Below are positions 16,563 to 25,683 of a stretch of 64,000 nt of DNA, piece by piece (positions within the stretch are counted from its first letter, which is position 1; each line of letters begins with the position of its first letter). Both the position numbers and the translations under genes were made by a program. The notes under the pieces are model-generated. The model was not told the origin of the DNA, did no database searches, and saw only the letters and a list, made by a program, of their open reading frames with translations. Source of the stretch: JANOZM01 sp031429355 (GTDB taxonomy: Bacteria; Pseudomonadota; Gammaproteobacteria; Burkholderiales; Burkholderiaceae_E). The stretch spans positions 310,001 to 374,000 of the forward strand of contig JANOZM010000014.1 of NCBI GenBank assembly GCA_031429355.1. The letters run 5' to 3'.

Positions 16563-17804
16563 ATGCGCAATCCATTCGATGTACCACCGTTGCGTTACAA
16601 GTCCCAAGAAAAAGGTGAACTTTGGGGCGCCACAATTGAACAAGATGCGCCACGGCTTTTCGATTTTGACGCGAGTTCCGACTCAATACCGACTGGTCGA
16701 AAACTAGCGCTAGCATTTCATGGGCACACTAGTGCTTATTTTCGAATTTGGTCGGTCTGCCAATTTCTTACAATCATTACATTGGGGTTATACGGCCCTT
16801 GGGCACGCGTTCGTAAAGCCGAATACCTCGCACAACAATGGGCACTTGATGGGCACAGATTTTCGATCCAACTAGACGCCCCTGCTCTTTTTCGCGGCCG
16901 CTTATTTGTATTTGGATCCCTTAGTTTCATTACGGTAATGTCTTGGTACCAACCGTTTTTAGTTCCGATCTTTACCCTAATAACTTTTGCTGGCTTACCT
17001 TGGCTTTTAACCAAGAGCTTCGCGTTTCGTTGGCAGACGATTACCTTTCGCAACCAACGGTTTGGATTTCAGACCAATCCGACCACTTTAATTAGGCCCA
17101 TTTATCGGCTAATGATTGCGGTCGCCCTTTCAGTAACACCAGGCGCAGTGTGGTATTCGATATTCGGCCCAGCTACTTGGGTTGTAGCTATTAGCCCATT
17201 GTTAATTTTGCCAACCCTATACTTTTGGCCCAACGCAACAGCTGCTTTTACTCATCATCGTTTTGCAAATGCACGGTGGGGGTCAACTCCTTTTGATTTA
17301 AATGCTTCGGTACAAGACGTCGTATCAATTACGTTCAAGGCCATGTGGAGCGGTCGTATCCTCTGGGCGATGTTTCTTTATATGTTGGTATTGATCATCA
17401 TTTTGATTCTAGTTCGAGATCAAGACTTATTAGTGATTTTCAAAACACTAGGCTTTTTGCTCATCACAGTTTTTTCCGTTACCTTTGGAAGAACTCGACG
17501 CTTAAACTATATCTTGCATCGCTTGCGAATTGGGGGCAACAAGATCAGCATCATACGAATCGCTACAACACTAGACCCTATCAAGCAGGGTTTCTTAACG
17601 ATGCGTTATACCCTGATGATCGTCTTGAGCTTCGGTTTATTGACTCCTTGGACAACCATTCACTACGCACGGTGGCGCGCGCGCCATGTTCAATTTTACT
17701 TAGATGGTGATTGGCCTGAAATAAACAGTGACGTTCAACAAAAAGTAACTCATGGCGCCTGGGATGAGCTGGCCAATTCTTTCGATATTGAAATTGGGAT
17801 TTGA
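16563..17804 (+). CDS. YjgN/DUF898 family membrane protein
   Basis: The 413-residue protein matches the DUF898 (YjgN) pattern: an N-terminal FHGHTSAYFRIWSVCQFLTI, then ITLGLYGPWARVRKAEYLAQ, repeated later as LSFGLLTPWTTIHYARWRAR. I count about eight to ten hydrophobic segments, so it is an inner-membrane protein. The family's function is not established. Its stop overlaps the M48 peptidase start (TTGA). The DUF898-M48 pairing recurs in proteobacteria, suggesting the peptidase works on or with this membrane protein. Confidence 0.85.
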   Translation: MRNPFDVPPLRYKSQEKGELWGATIEQDAPRLFDFDASSDSIPTGRKLALAFHGHTSAYFRIWSVCQFLTIITLGLYGPWARVRKAEYLAQQWALDGHRFSIQLDAPALFRGRLFVFGSLSFITVMSWYQPFLVPIFTLITFAGLPWLLTKSFAFRWQTITFRNQRFGFQTNPTTLIRPIYRLMIAVALSVTPGAVWYSIFGPATWVVAISPLLILPTLYFWPNATAAFTHHRFANARWGSTPFDLNASVQDVVSITFKAMWSGRILWAMFLYMLVLIIILILVRDQDLLVIFKTLGFLLITVFSVTFGRTRRLNYILHRLRIGGNKISIIRIATTLDPIKQGFLTMRYTLMIVLSFGLLTPWTTIHYARWRARHVQFYLDGDWPEINSDVQQKVTHGAWDELANSFDIEIGI

Positions 17805-18571
17805 ACGTGAATTATATTGACAAAGCAATCAACTCAAATTGGATTGCAGGTCTTTGCGCCATTGCTATTGTAGTAACGCCAATGGCTCTCTTTTTAGTTG
17901 CTCTGCCTGCGTTAGGAAACTTGGCCGCCCAACATGTACCAATCGAATGGGAACGCCACCTAGGTAAAGCTATTTTGAACGACCCTATTTTATTGCTTAA
18001 GCCAACTAAAATTTCACCCGCTAAACAAACCGAAATCAAGGCGCGTTTTTCACGTCTAGCGCAAGCAGCCGGAAAACCAAATGCAACACTTGAATTTCGC
18101 GACGGATTACCAAATGCGATGGCCCTTCCAAGTGATATTGTTATTGTGACCGATGGGCTGATTGATCAGCTAAAAGAGGATGATTTGATTGATGCAGTTA
18201 TTGCTCACGAATTGGGTCACTTGGTTCATCGACACGGTATTAAAAACTTAGTTGGCATTGAACTGTTTCGCACGATCATCGTTCGCATTATTGGCGGCAG
18301 CCAAATTACCAACGAGACGCTAGGGGCGATTCATCAAACCTTGCTGTTTCCTTCAATGTCACGCGAAAAAGAAAAGCAGGCTGATCATTTTGCACATCAC
18401 TTGTTAATGCAAACTGGCTCTACGCCAATTGCATTTGCTAAGGCGCTTGAGAAATTGCAAGAGTTTTACAAAAATGGTCTCGCTCCAGAGGGTAGCTATA
18501 CTTCCTCGCATCCGCTTTCCAGTGAGCGTATTGTGCAGGTGACTAAGGCTACTGAAAAGCAATCTCCTTGA
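17801..18571 (+). CDS. M48-family membrane metallopeptidase
   Basis: The 256-residue protein has one N-terminal membrane segment (about residues 14-42) and an M48 catalytic domain with HELGH at 136-140 and the downstream EKQAD (E191, D195) that supplies the third zinc ligand. This is the short Oma1/BepA-like form without TPR repeats. The likely start is TTG 17801, overlapping the DUF898 stop; GTG 17807 is an alternative. It is probably anchored in the inner membrane with the active site in the periplasm, acting in envelope quality control. Partner inferred from the gene pair. Confidence 0.88.
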   Translation: MNVNYIDKAINSNWIAGLCAIAIVVTPMALFLVALPALGNLAAQHVPIEWERHLGKAILNDPILLLKPTKISPAKQTEIKARFSRLAQAAGKPNATLEFRDGLPNAMALPSDIVIVTDGLIDQLKEDDLIDAVIAHELGHLVHRHGIKNLVGIELFRTIIVRIIGGSQITNETLGAIHQTLLFPSMSREKEKQADHFAHHLLMQTGSTPIAFAKALEKLQEFYKNGLAPEGSYTSSHPLSSERIVQVTKATEKQSP

Positions 18572-18695
18572 ACGTTAGCGAAAAACTGCGTAAAGGTCGA
18601 GTTTTCCGAGCACGATTACAACCGATTGATCTTGTTCTGCCGAATCAACACCACTCAGGTGCTCTTTGGGTTTGATGCCCACGAGCGGATACTTC

Positions 18696-19853
18696 TTAAA
18701 CCTCCAATTGGTTCAGCCAACTTGCAGCGTCGCGGATCTGCAAACCTTGAACATCTTGCTCATGCCGTAAATCACGCACGAGTTGCACTGCTAATGCGTT
18801 CGGTTGTTCGATTCCAAAACGCTTAAGTGCAGTGTGTGGTTTGGCGTCTGACAGCTTGCATTCAATCAAATGTGTCAGAACGGCTTCGGCGCCACTAGCA
18901 TCGCTTAATGCAAAATCAACCTCAGCACCGTCCTTGGTCCTGATGTAATGTAAATCAGTTTGTTTACCCAAGGCATCTTGCTGCCAGTGGACTTGCTTGA
19001 GCAAATGGCAGGCCACTAAATTTTCAAATTGCACGCCGGCATCACCTTTTACCAATCCCGTGTCAAAGAAATAAACCTTCGGTTGCATTAGCGTGGCACG
19101 GGTGATATTTCTACTCCAAGGCCGAACGGTAAAAACGATATAGAGTGCTTCGAGAATTTCTAAATATCTTGTCAATGTTTTCGGAGCTACCGCCATATCG
19201 CGGGCAATAGATGCTATCGACAAGGGTGAGCCCACGCGCTGTTGCAATGTTTGCGCGAACAAGCGCATCGCATTTACCTCATGCAGTCGCGAAAATTCTA
19301 AAACATCTTCACGAATCAAATCGCTAAAGTACTCACCGCGCCAGCGTTGCGCCTCTTGGTCACTTTCGGCCAGAGCTGGTTCAGGAAAACCGCCACGCTC
19401 TAGCAAGTGCGTTAATGCTTGTGTCGGGCTCACAGATGTTTGATCGCACCATTCACGCACAGAAATCGGATGCAGTCGCCATGAAAAATAGCGCCCGGCC
19501 AACGATTCACCCGCTTGTCTGAAGCTATCCATGCGCGCGCTGCTTGTCACGAGAATCTCTTGATAGGTACCGTTGTTATTGGCCCGTCCATCAAAGACAC
19601 CTTTCAGCCAACCCTTCCAGTGAGGCATTTTGTGGACTTCATCAAGTATCAACAACGGGGCTCGCTGAGGCCATGTTTGCGCCAACATCATCGCCCTGTC
19701 AGCAGGGGTGTCGTAGTTGAGATAAATGCTGTTAGGTAGATCCTGTTGCAAATTGCGGCTCAACGTCGTCTTTCCAACTTGACGTGGACCCGTCAACAGG
19801 ACCATTTTTTTTGCCAGACCTTTGTCGATTCTGTTTTCTAAATAACGATTCAT
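18696..19853 (-). CDS. AAA ATPase with DUF4143 domain
   Basis: The 385-residue protein has Walker A GPRQVGKTT (22-30), Walker B LLILDEVHK (67-75), a sensor segment ILVTSSARMDSF, a winged-helix-like middle (SIASIARDMAVAPKTLTRYLEIL) and a C-terminal DUF4143 part with GAEVDFAL and LIECKLSD, a pattern reminiscent of PD-(D/E)XK nucleases. The family is widespread, patchy in distribution and of unknown role; proposals include DNA binding and mobile-element or toxin-like behaviour. It stands alone, transcribed leftward, with a strong palindrome just upstream of its start. Its scattered distribution suggests horizontal transfer. Confidence 0.88.
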   Translation of the reverse strand: MNRYLENRIDKGLAKKMVLLTGPRQVGKTTLSRNLQQDLPNSIYLNYDTPADRAMMLAQTWPQRAPLLILDEVHKMPHWKGWLKGVFDGRANNNGTYQEILVTSSARMDSFRQAGESLAGRYFSWRLHPISVREWCDQTSVSPTQALTHLLERGGFPEPALAESDQEAQRWRGEYFSDLIREDVLEFSRLHEVNAMRLFAQTLQQRVGSPLSIASIARDMAVAPKTLTRYLEILEALYIVFTVRPWSRNITRATLMQPKVYFFDTGLVKGDAGVQFENLVACHLLKQVHWQQDALGKQTDLHYIRTKDGAEVDFALSDASGAEAVLTHLIECKLSDAKPHTALKRFGIEQPNALAVQLVRDLRHEQDVQGLQIRDAASWLNQLEV

Positions 19854-19875
19854 ACGACTATTTTACCCGAATACT

Positions 19876-19919
19876 CTCAAAAGTCGCGACTTTTGAGTAA
19901 TTCGAGTCTGAAAAGTCGC
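19876..19919. promoter_or_regulatory. perfect palindrome plus third half-site before the DUF4143 gene
   Basis: A perfect 22-bp palindrome spans 19876-19897 with core AAAAGTCG/CGACTTTT. A further copy of the half-site AAAAGTCGC occurs at 19911-19919. The palindrome begins 23 bp upstream of the ATPase start codon, over the expected promoter or 5' untranslated region, so it is a good candidate operator, perhaps bound by the ATPase itself through its winged-helix segment. Confidence 0.6.
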
Positions 19920-19967
19920 AAAATAACCGAGGCAAAGATCGAAAACGTTATTTTTTAACAAAAAATA

Positions 19968-21194
19968 TTAAGCCTGAGCCGCCTGCATCCGCTGACTAGG
20001 CACAGTATTCATGCGCATTTGCGCTAAGCCCGCCAAGATGCCAACGATGACCACGCCCTTCCAAGCCCACTCATACGAGCCCAACATCGTAAAAATTAAA
20101 CCGCCGCCCCAGGCGCCAATGAACGAGCCTACTTGATGACTAAAAAACGCAATGCCAGTTAGCGTTGCAACGTAGCGCAGGCCAAACAAATGAATAACTA
20201 ATCCGTTAACTAAGGGCACAACACCTAACCACAGCGAACCCATAGCGGCGGCAAAGAATAATGTTGAAGCAACTGTTGGTGGCACCATAAAGTAAGCGAC
20301 TAAAATGAGTGAGCGAACTACATAAATACCACCCAATAAAAACCGTTTCGAGTAGCGTCCACCTAACCAACCAAACGCTAACGAACCAAAGGCATTGAAC
20401 AAACCAATAAGGGCCAAAGCTTGTGCGCCCACGCTTGGGTCAATACCGCAAATAGCTAAATAGTTGGGCAAGTGGGTGGTGATAAAAACCAACTGCAAGC
20501 CGCACACAAAAAACGCTAGCGCCATGATAATGTAACCGCGATGTGACATCGCTTCGGTGAGTGCTTGGCCCATCGATTGGGTTGGCCCGGCAATTTTCTC
20601 TGATTGCAATTCATCGGCTTTACCAGCACACCATGCAGCAGGCACCATAACAAAAGCCAGCACAATAAATGCGCCCATTGCTACTTGCCAACTACGCGAA
20701 TTAATTAAACCTTGTGCAAGCGGCGACGCCAACATTAGGCCCAACGAACCTGCAGCCGACACTGCGCCCATTGCAAAGCTGCGCTGCGCCGGAGATACGG
20801 TGCGTGAGGTCACACTCATCGCGACGTTAGAGGCGCAGCACGACAGCGCTAAGCCAACACAAACACCAATGCCCAAAGTAAGAACTATCGTTGATTGCGC
20901 ATTGAGCGTAATCATTAAACCTAAGGCATAAATAAATGCGCCTGCCACTGCGATAGGTCGTGCACCATACTTATCGACCATCATGCCCACAAACGGTTGC
21001 GTAACACCCCAAATAATATTTTGCAAAGCAATTGCAAACGAAAAATCGGCTGCTGTAATGCCTAAGTCTTTAATAATGTGCGGTTGATACAACCCCATGC
21101 TTTGGCGCATACCCATCGCTAGCGTGAGCATAGTGGCAGCACCAATTAATATGGTCCAATAAGCTGCGGGGGTTAACTGTTCTCTGGTCTTCAT
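19968..21194 (-). CDS. MFS transporter
   Basis: The 408-residue protein has the 12 hydrophobic segments of a major facilitator, with the typical loop motif GMMVDKYGARPIA between TM2 and TM3 and GWLGGRYSKR in the second half. The opening MGMRQSMGLYQPHIIKDLG is common in MFS members near the monocarboxylate and oxalate/formate group. Substrate unknown; an organic acid is possible. It is divergent from the following hydrolase gene by 85 bp. Confidence 0.85.
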   Translation of the reverse strand: MKTREQLTPAAYWTILIGAATMLTLAMGMRQSMGLYQPHIIKDLGITAADFSFAIALQNIIWGVTQPFVGMMVDKYGARPIAVAGAFIYALGLMITLNAQSTIVLTLGIGVCVGLALSCCASNVAMSVTSRTVSPAQRSFAMGAVSAAGSLGLMLASPLAQGLINSRSWQVAMGAFIVLAFVMVPAAWCAGKADELQSEKIAGPTQSMGQALTEAMSHRGYIIMALAFFVCGLQLVFITTHLPNYLAICGIDPSVGAQALALIGLFNAFGSLAFGWLGGRYSKRFLLGGIYVVRSLILVAYFMVPPTVASTLFFAAAMGSLWLGVVPLVNGLVIHLFGLRYVATLTGIAFFSHQVGSFIGAWGGGLIFTMLGSYEWAWKGVVIVGILAGLAQMRMNTVPSQRMQAAQA

Positions 21195-21279
21195 TGCGGT
21201 TACTGTAGTTTGAAACTCTTTTTACGTTATATTCAAACAGTTTGCAAACCTATCGAGAACTAAAATTCCCAAACAACGC

Positions 21280-22380
21280 ATGTTCGACGCCCGTGATTTA
21301 CGTGCCATTGCTCAGTTGGCTAGCCAAGCGACGCACCAGGTGACTAACATCGTGCAAGGCGTACATAGCGCAATTGGGCAAGACCCGTTTGGTATTACTA
21401 AGTTTGTCTACAACCGAGTACGTGGCGTTAATCGTTTTGTTGGCAAATCTTTAGATACGGTACTACAGCAATTAGAAGATTTAGTTTCGCCCGCCCAAGA
21501 TTCACCTGAAAGACTTGCTGTATTAGCCGCTTTAAATGGCGTTATGGGTGATCGGTTGCTTGCCAGCAATAATCACTTGGCAATAGCGATGCAGTTGATT
21601 GATAGCGATACGTTACAGGCTCCTGCACCTACTTCGGTAGCCGTTAATCCGACCAAGTTACTAATCTTCGTTCACGGTCTGTGCATGAACGACTTGCAAT
21701 GGTCAAGTATTGAGGAGGACACGCAGTTTAGTTACGGTAAAACTCTGCAACAAGAATTGGGCTACACACCAATAGATTTACGCTACAACACTGGGCGAGC
21801 CGTTTCAGACAACGGACAAGAATTTTCTGCGCAACTTGAAGCACTGGCGATTAATTGGCCAGTCCCAATCGAGTCGATCAACATTGTAGGCTATAGCATG
21901 GGCGGGTTAATCACCCGCATCGCGCGCAATTTTGCTATTGAAAACAATTTACGTTGGGTCAGTTATTTGCAAAAAGTAATTTTTATTGGCACCCCGCATT
22001 TAGGCGCACCGTTAGAACAAATGGGCCACTGGATTGAACAGTTACTGGGTCGCTCGGCGTATACCGCACCGTTTGCAACCTTGACCCAATTACGCAGCCA
22101 AGGCATTAACGATTTACGCACGGGTTTAAGTAGCGACTTAGTAACGGAACATCAGTCAAAGACGATTTTTTATGCCATTGCGGGTTGCACTAGTGCACAA
22201 GAAAATGCAGCCACATTAGTCAACGCAACAATTGGTGACGGCCTCGTACCTGTTACTAGTGCACTAAACAATGCGTTGTTGATCTCTGAAGATCAACAAC
22301 GCATTGTTTATCGGACTAACCATTTGCAGCTGTTGCATAGCAGGGAAGTTAGTGATCAGTTGGTGACTTGGTTGCAATAA
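21280..22380 (+). CDS. alpha/beta hydrolase (lipase-like)
   Basis: This 366-residue protein has LIFVHGLCMND (oxyanion HG at 132-133) and the nucleophile elbow GYSMGG with Ser206; later GDGLVPVTSAL and NHLQLLHS supply plausible Asp and His partners. The N-terminal 110 residues are a helical region without signal peptide, so the enzyme is probably cytoplasmic. It resembles PGAP1/lipase-class esterases. The substrate is unknown. It converges with the beta-lactamase-like gene, only 5 bp apart. Confidence 0.8.
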   Translation: MFDARDLRAIAQLASQATHQVTNIVQGVHSAIGQDPFGITKFVYNRVRGVNRFVGKSLDTVLQQLEDLVSPAQDSPERLAVLAALNGVMGDRLLASNNHLAIAMQLIDSDTLQAPAPTSVAVNPTKLLIFVHGLCMNDLQWSSIEEDTQFSYGKTLQQELGYTPIDLRYNTGRAVSDNGQEFSAQLEALAINWPVPIESINIVGYSMGGLITRIARNFAIENNLRWVSYLQKVIFIGTPHLGAPLEQMGHWIEQLLGRSAYTAPFATLTQLRSQGINDLRTGLSSDLVTEHQSKTIFYAIAGCTSAQENAATLVNATIGDGLVPVTSALNNALLISEDQQRIVYRTNHLQLLHSREVSDQLVTWLQ

Positions 22381-22385
22381 TTTTA

Positions 22386-24110
22386 CTACTGAATTTTTTT
22401 TGCTGGCGTAATTCGCCCGCCTTGATACAGATCAAAACTAACAATCTTTCCGTCTGGGGCGCGTTTGAAGACTATTTCAATGCCAACAACATCAGCAGCA
22501 AAAGCATCTTGCAAAATAGGCTCTATCGGAAACGAACCCTGCCCCGTAGCTTGCGCCATAAGCACGGCGCCTTGCATAAATATCTTTACTGAAAAATTTG
22601 GGGCAATTTCAAATACACCTAAGTAGGCGCTTAATTCTTGTGCCGTTAACTTAGGCGCGGGTGCCTTTGCAACGGCGTCACTCGCCAAAATACGCTTTGT
22701 AGCCATCACGCCACCACCTTGTAGATAGGTGATGTTGTAACTGCCGTCAGAACGCTTACTTGGCCGAACAATTGCATCAACTTTAGTTAGAAAAAAGTCA
22801 CCGCTAGAATCGAATTGAAGCGGATAATTTTCTTGGCCGGGCACTAGCATTTCTAAGCCGATTTTCCCATCCGTTTGTTTTGTTTCGCGCAATTCAAAAC
22901 TGGCCACTGTGCCAGTTTGCGCGAAAGCATATTGCCCAGCTAAGGCACGCACTAACTCTACCGACGGTTGCACAAGTTTTCGTGGTTTACCCAAAGGCAT
23001 TTTTGCATCAAGCAAATGAACGCCTAGGCTCGAAAACCCGCCGATATTACTCAGCGCGGTATCTGACAATATGACCACTCCTTTGGTGCCAGCTTCATCA
23101 AACGCAACAAATGACGAGAAACCACCCGTCCCACCTTCGTGAACTAAAAAGGTTTTACCATTTAATTTTGCACGCATCCAACCTAGACCCGATTCACCCG
23201 CGTCGCTAATGGCTAAGTGCGAAGCCTTCAGAGCTCGCAACAACGCTGCATCAGGGGTACTGGCGTTGGCCGCAACACTAGTCGCTTTCATCTGTGCCTG
23301 AACGTATTTCACCATATCGGTTAAGTTGGCTCGCACTCCGCCAACACCCGAAAAATTAACTGGAAAATCCCATCGACTTGTTTCTAGCCCACTTTGCAAA
23401 TGACCCTGGACTAAGCGATTTGCATCTTTTGCATTACTCGCAGGCATTGCTACAAAGGCCGATTCCATTTTTAGTGGAGAAAACAATCGCTCGCGCAGCA
23501 GTGATTCATAATTTTTTCCGGCCACATTACTTAGTACATGCGAGAGCAACATCGCGCCCCAGTTTGAATAACTGTTGTTTGTACCTGGGACTGCTGTTAG
23601 TTTTACATCGGCTAGCGAACCAACAACAATGGCTTCTGTTATGTCGACATAGGGGTTACTGCCATCAGTTGGCGCAAAGCGCGGCGGTAAGGCTGGCAGA
23701 CCAGAAGTATGACCAACCAAATGGCGAAGGGTAATTTCTTTGCCTTCAAAACTAGGCACGGGCACTGAAACAAACTGCGCAAGGCGATCGTCTAACTTTA
23801 GCTTGCCATCAGCAATTAACATGCTGAGCAAAGCACCGTTCATGGTCTTAGACACCGAACCAATTTCAAACGTATTTTGCTCAGTAATATTACGAGGTTT
23901 AGCGGTGTCGGCGCACACAATGGTTGTTGCGACTGGAGCACTAGTTGCTGTTTCAATCGCTAAACTAATATGTGCAACGGCCCAGCAGGCGCTAGTACGA
24001 TCACCCAACAATCGCTGTTCGACAATCGATTTTAATTGCGCATTGTTCATTGCAAAGGCATTCAATGAAAAGACAAATGTTGCTATACCGGCAAGTGTTT
24101 TTTTCGCCAT
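22386..24110 (-). CDS. serine hydrolase, class C beta-lactamase/DD-peptidase fold
   Basis: I place the start at ATG 24110, which has AAGG at good spacing and begins a clean signal peptide (MAKKTLAGIATFVFSLNAFA); a longer frame reaches 24164. In this 574-residue form the SxxK motif is S85-V-S-K88, the YxN motif is Y181-S-N183, and HEGGTGG at 324-330 is the third motif. After the ~370-residue penicillin-binding fold comes a C-terminal region of about 190 residues, as in many esterase-like members. It is probably periplasmic. It could be an esterase, D-aminopeptidase or beta-lactamase relative; the sequence does not decide. Confidence 0.85.
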   Translation of the reverse strand: MAKKTLAGIATFVFSLNAFAMNNAQLKSIVEQRLLGDRTSACWAVAHISLAIETATSAPVATTIVCADTAKPRNITEQNTFEIGSVSKTMNGALLSMLIADGKLKLDDRLAQFVSVPVPSFEGKEITLRHLVGHTSGLPALPPRFAPTDGSNPYVDITEAIVVGSLADVKLTAVPGTNNSYSNWGAMLLSHVLSNVAGKNYESLLRERLFSPLKMESAFVAMPASNAKDANRLVQGHLQSGLETSRWDFPVNFSGVGGVRANLTDMVKYVQAQMKATSVAANASTPDAALLRALKASHLAISDAGESGLGWMRAKLNGKTFLVHEGGTGGFSSFVAFDEAGTKGVVILSDTALSNIGGFSSLGVHLLDAKMPLGKPRKLVQPSVELVRALAGQYAFAQTGTVASFELRETKQTDGKIGLEMLVPGQENYPLQFDSSGDFFLTKVDAIVRPSKRSDGSYNITYLQGGGVMATKRILASDAVAKAPAPKLTAQELSAYLGVFEIAPNFSVKIFMQGAVLMAQATGQGSFPIEPILQDAFAADVVGIEIVFKRAPDGKIVSFDLYQGGRITPAKKIQ

Positions 24111-24202
24111 ACCTACCTTGATTGGCGACACAAAAAACGGCTTACGGGCACGGGCATCATTCATCGGTACAACTCCAACTTAACATTGCCTAATTCTAAC
24201 AA

Positions 24203-25573
24203 TCACCTTGGATAAATGCGAGACGATAATGGTTTTACCGCGTAAGCCAGATCGAATTTGCACTGATTTGGTGAACTGGCTTGTAATTCTTTACAACGAT
24301 TCGCAATAGTTTCTGGTGTAGGTTTTTCGCCCTTTTCGACCCATAAAATTAGCGCCTCAAATAGCGGTGGATAATGCGCGTCGCCCCAGTAGCTATGCTC
24401 GCTTGATTGAACAAAAGTCTGCGTTAAATTTTGCACGGTGCCAGCTTTCACCATACGCTCGCGCAACGCATCACTACCTTCTACAAACACAGTGGCGTCG
24501 CCAATTCCATGAGCCGTTAGCACGGGCACTTTAAACCGTCCCATATTGTCCGTATCGGCCGCAAATTGCTCGCGGGCCTTAGGGTCGGCTTTGTATCGTA
24601 AAACTTTCTCGTTTAGTGTGACGTCATCGGTACTACCCACGTAGCGAACGCCTTCGTTACCAAATGGACTCGCTCCACCGGTACGCTTATGTACGATATC
24701 GGCCAAGGTGCCGGTTCCCCAATTAATGTGGCTTAGCACCGAGGATTCTGGTAGTTTTAAAAGAGTAGCAATCGTCTTTAAACGCTGCGCTTGCTCGGCA
24801 CTGCGTTGCGCTGCGGGTTTGCTCACACCTAGACATTCATTGGCACGCTCAGCTACTTCAGCGTTAGTTAATCTTGAACCAGTAGCAGGTAATCCCAGCG
24901 ACAACGCGTAGGGCGCTTCGGACGGCAGTGGATGGTTGTTGCAATAGTACTGATACAGCACCCGCATATCTAAACGAAAATCGTAAGTAGTAGGCCCAGC
25001 AACGACACCGCTGGTTAACAAAATACCGTCCCACGATTGCGGGAACAATTCACCCGCTTTTGTAGCGACCATTGCCCCCCAAGATTGCCCATGCAAAATT
25101 GTGCGGCGCGGTTTCGCAACATGATCGACAAAAATTTTGCGAACGCGCTCTGTATCTTCTGCTGCAGTAGTCACCGCAAACCCTCCTTGGCGAAACACCG
25201 AACCGGCCCAAGCGTGCCCTTGCTGAACAGTAATCGCCCAACGCTTTAAATCTTCATCAGCGCGTGCATCAGTTGGAGCCCCTAAGAACGGGCCACCGTG
25301 AGCGTGAACGACCAAAACACCGGTCCACTTCTCGGGCATCGCAATAAGGTAGGGTGCGCCTGCGCTATCTTTACCTCGCCAGCAAGTTGTGCCTTTGGGA
25401 ACTGAATCTAAACAAGCAACGGATTGAGGCTTTTGCTCGGCAAGCTGAGCCATAGAATTTGATGTCAAGGTAGTTAAACCGGCAAAGACCAGAGTTGCCA
25501 TTGCTAGGCCATAAAGGCGACTGGTTGGCGATTTTTCGATACTCATTTCATCACTTTCGAATTTATTGAACAT
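24203..25573 (-). CDS. secreted alpha/beta hydrolase
   Basis: The 456-residue product has a signal peptide (core GLAMATLVFAGLTTLT, cleavage after SMAQ or near residue 42). The fold is alpha/beta hydrolase: VVHAHGGPF for the oxyanion hole, GQSWGA with nucleophile Ser164, VLTAHGIGDATV with a candidate Asp, and SSEHSYWG with a candidate His. Paired cysteines (C54/C64 and others) fit a periplasmic location. The start may instead be the Met at residue 10 (MSIEKSP). It resembles secreted esterases or tripeptidyl peptidases; substrate unknown. Confidence 0.75.
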   Translation of the reverse strand: MFNKFESDEMSIEKSPTSRLYGLAMATLVFAGLTTLTSNSMAQLAEQKPQSVACLDSVPKGTTCWRGKDSAGAPYLIAMPEKWTGVLVVHAHGGPFLGAPTDARADEDLKRWAITVQQGHAWAGSVFRQGGFAVTTAAEDTERVRKIFVDHVAKPRRTILHGQSWGAMVATKAGELFPQSWDGILLTSGVVAGPTTYDFRLDMRVLYQYYCNNHPLPSEAPYALSLGLPATGSRLTNAEVAERANECLGVSKPAAQRSAEQAQRLKTIATLLKLPESSVLSHINWGTGTLADIVHKRTGGASPFGNEGVRYVGSTDDVTLNEKVLRYKADPKAREQFAADTDNMGRFKVPVLTAHGIGDATVFVEGSDALRERMVKAGTVQNLTQTFVQSSEHSYWGDAHYPPLFEALILWVEKGEKPTPETIANRCKELQASSPNQCKFDLAYAVKPLSSRIYPR

Positions 25574-25683
25574 TTCTTAAACGAACCCAAGTATAAACCC
25601 TGGCGTATCGCCCATATAAACTCAATCCTAGTTAAAATGCGGGTCTAAAATTTGCATTTCAATCTCAACGTTTGGCGAAAAAA

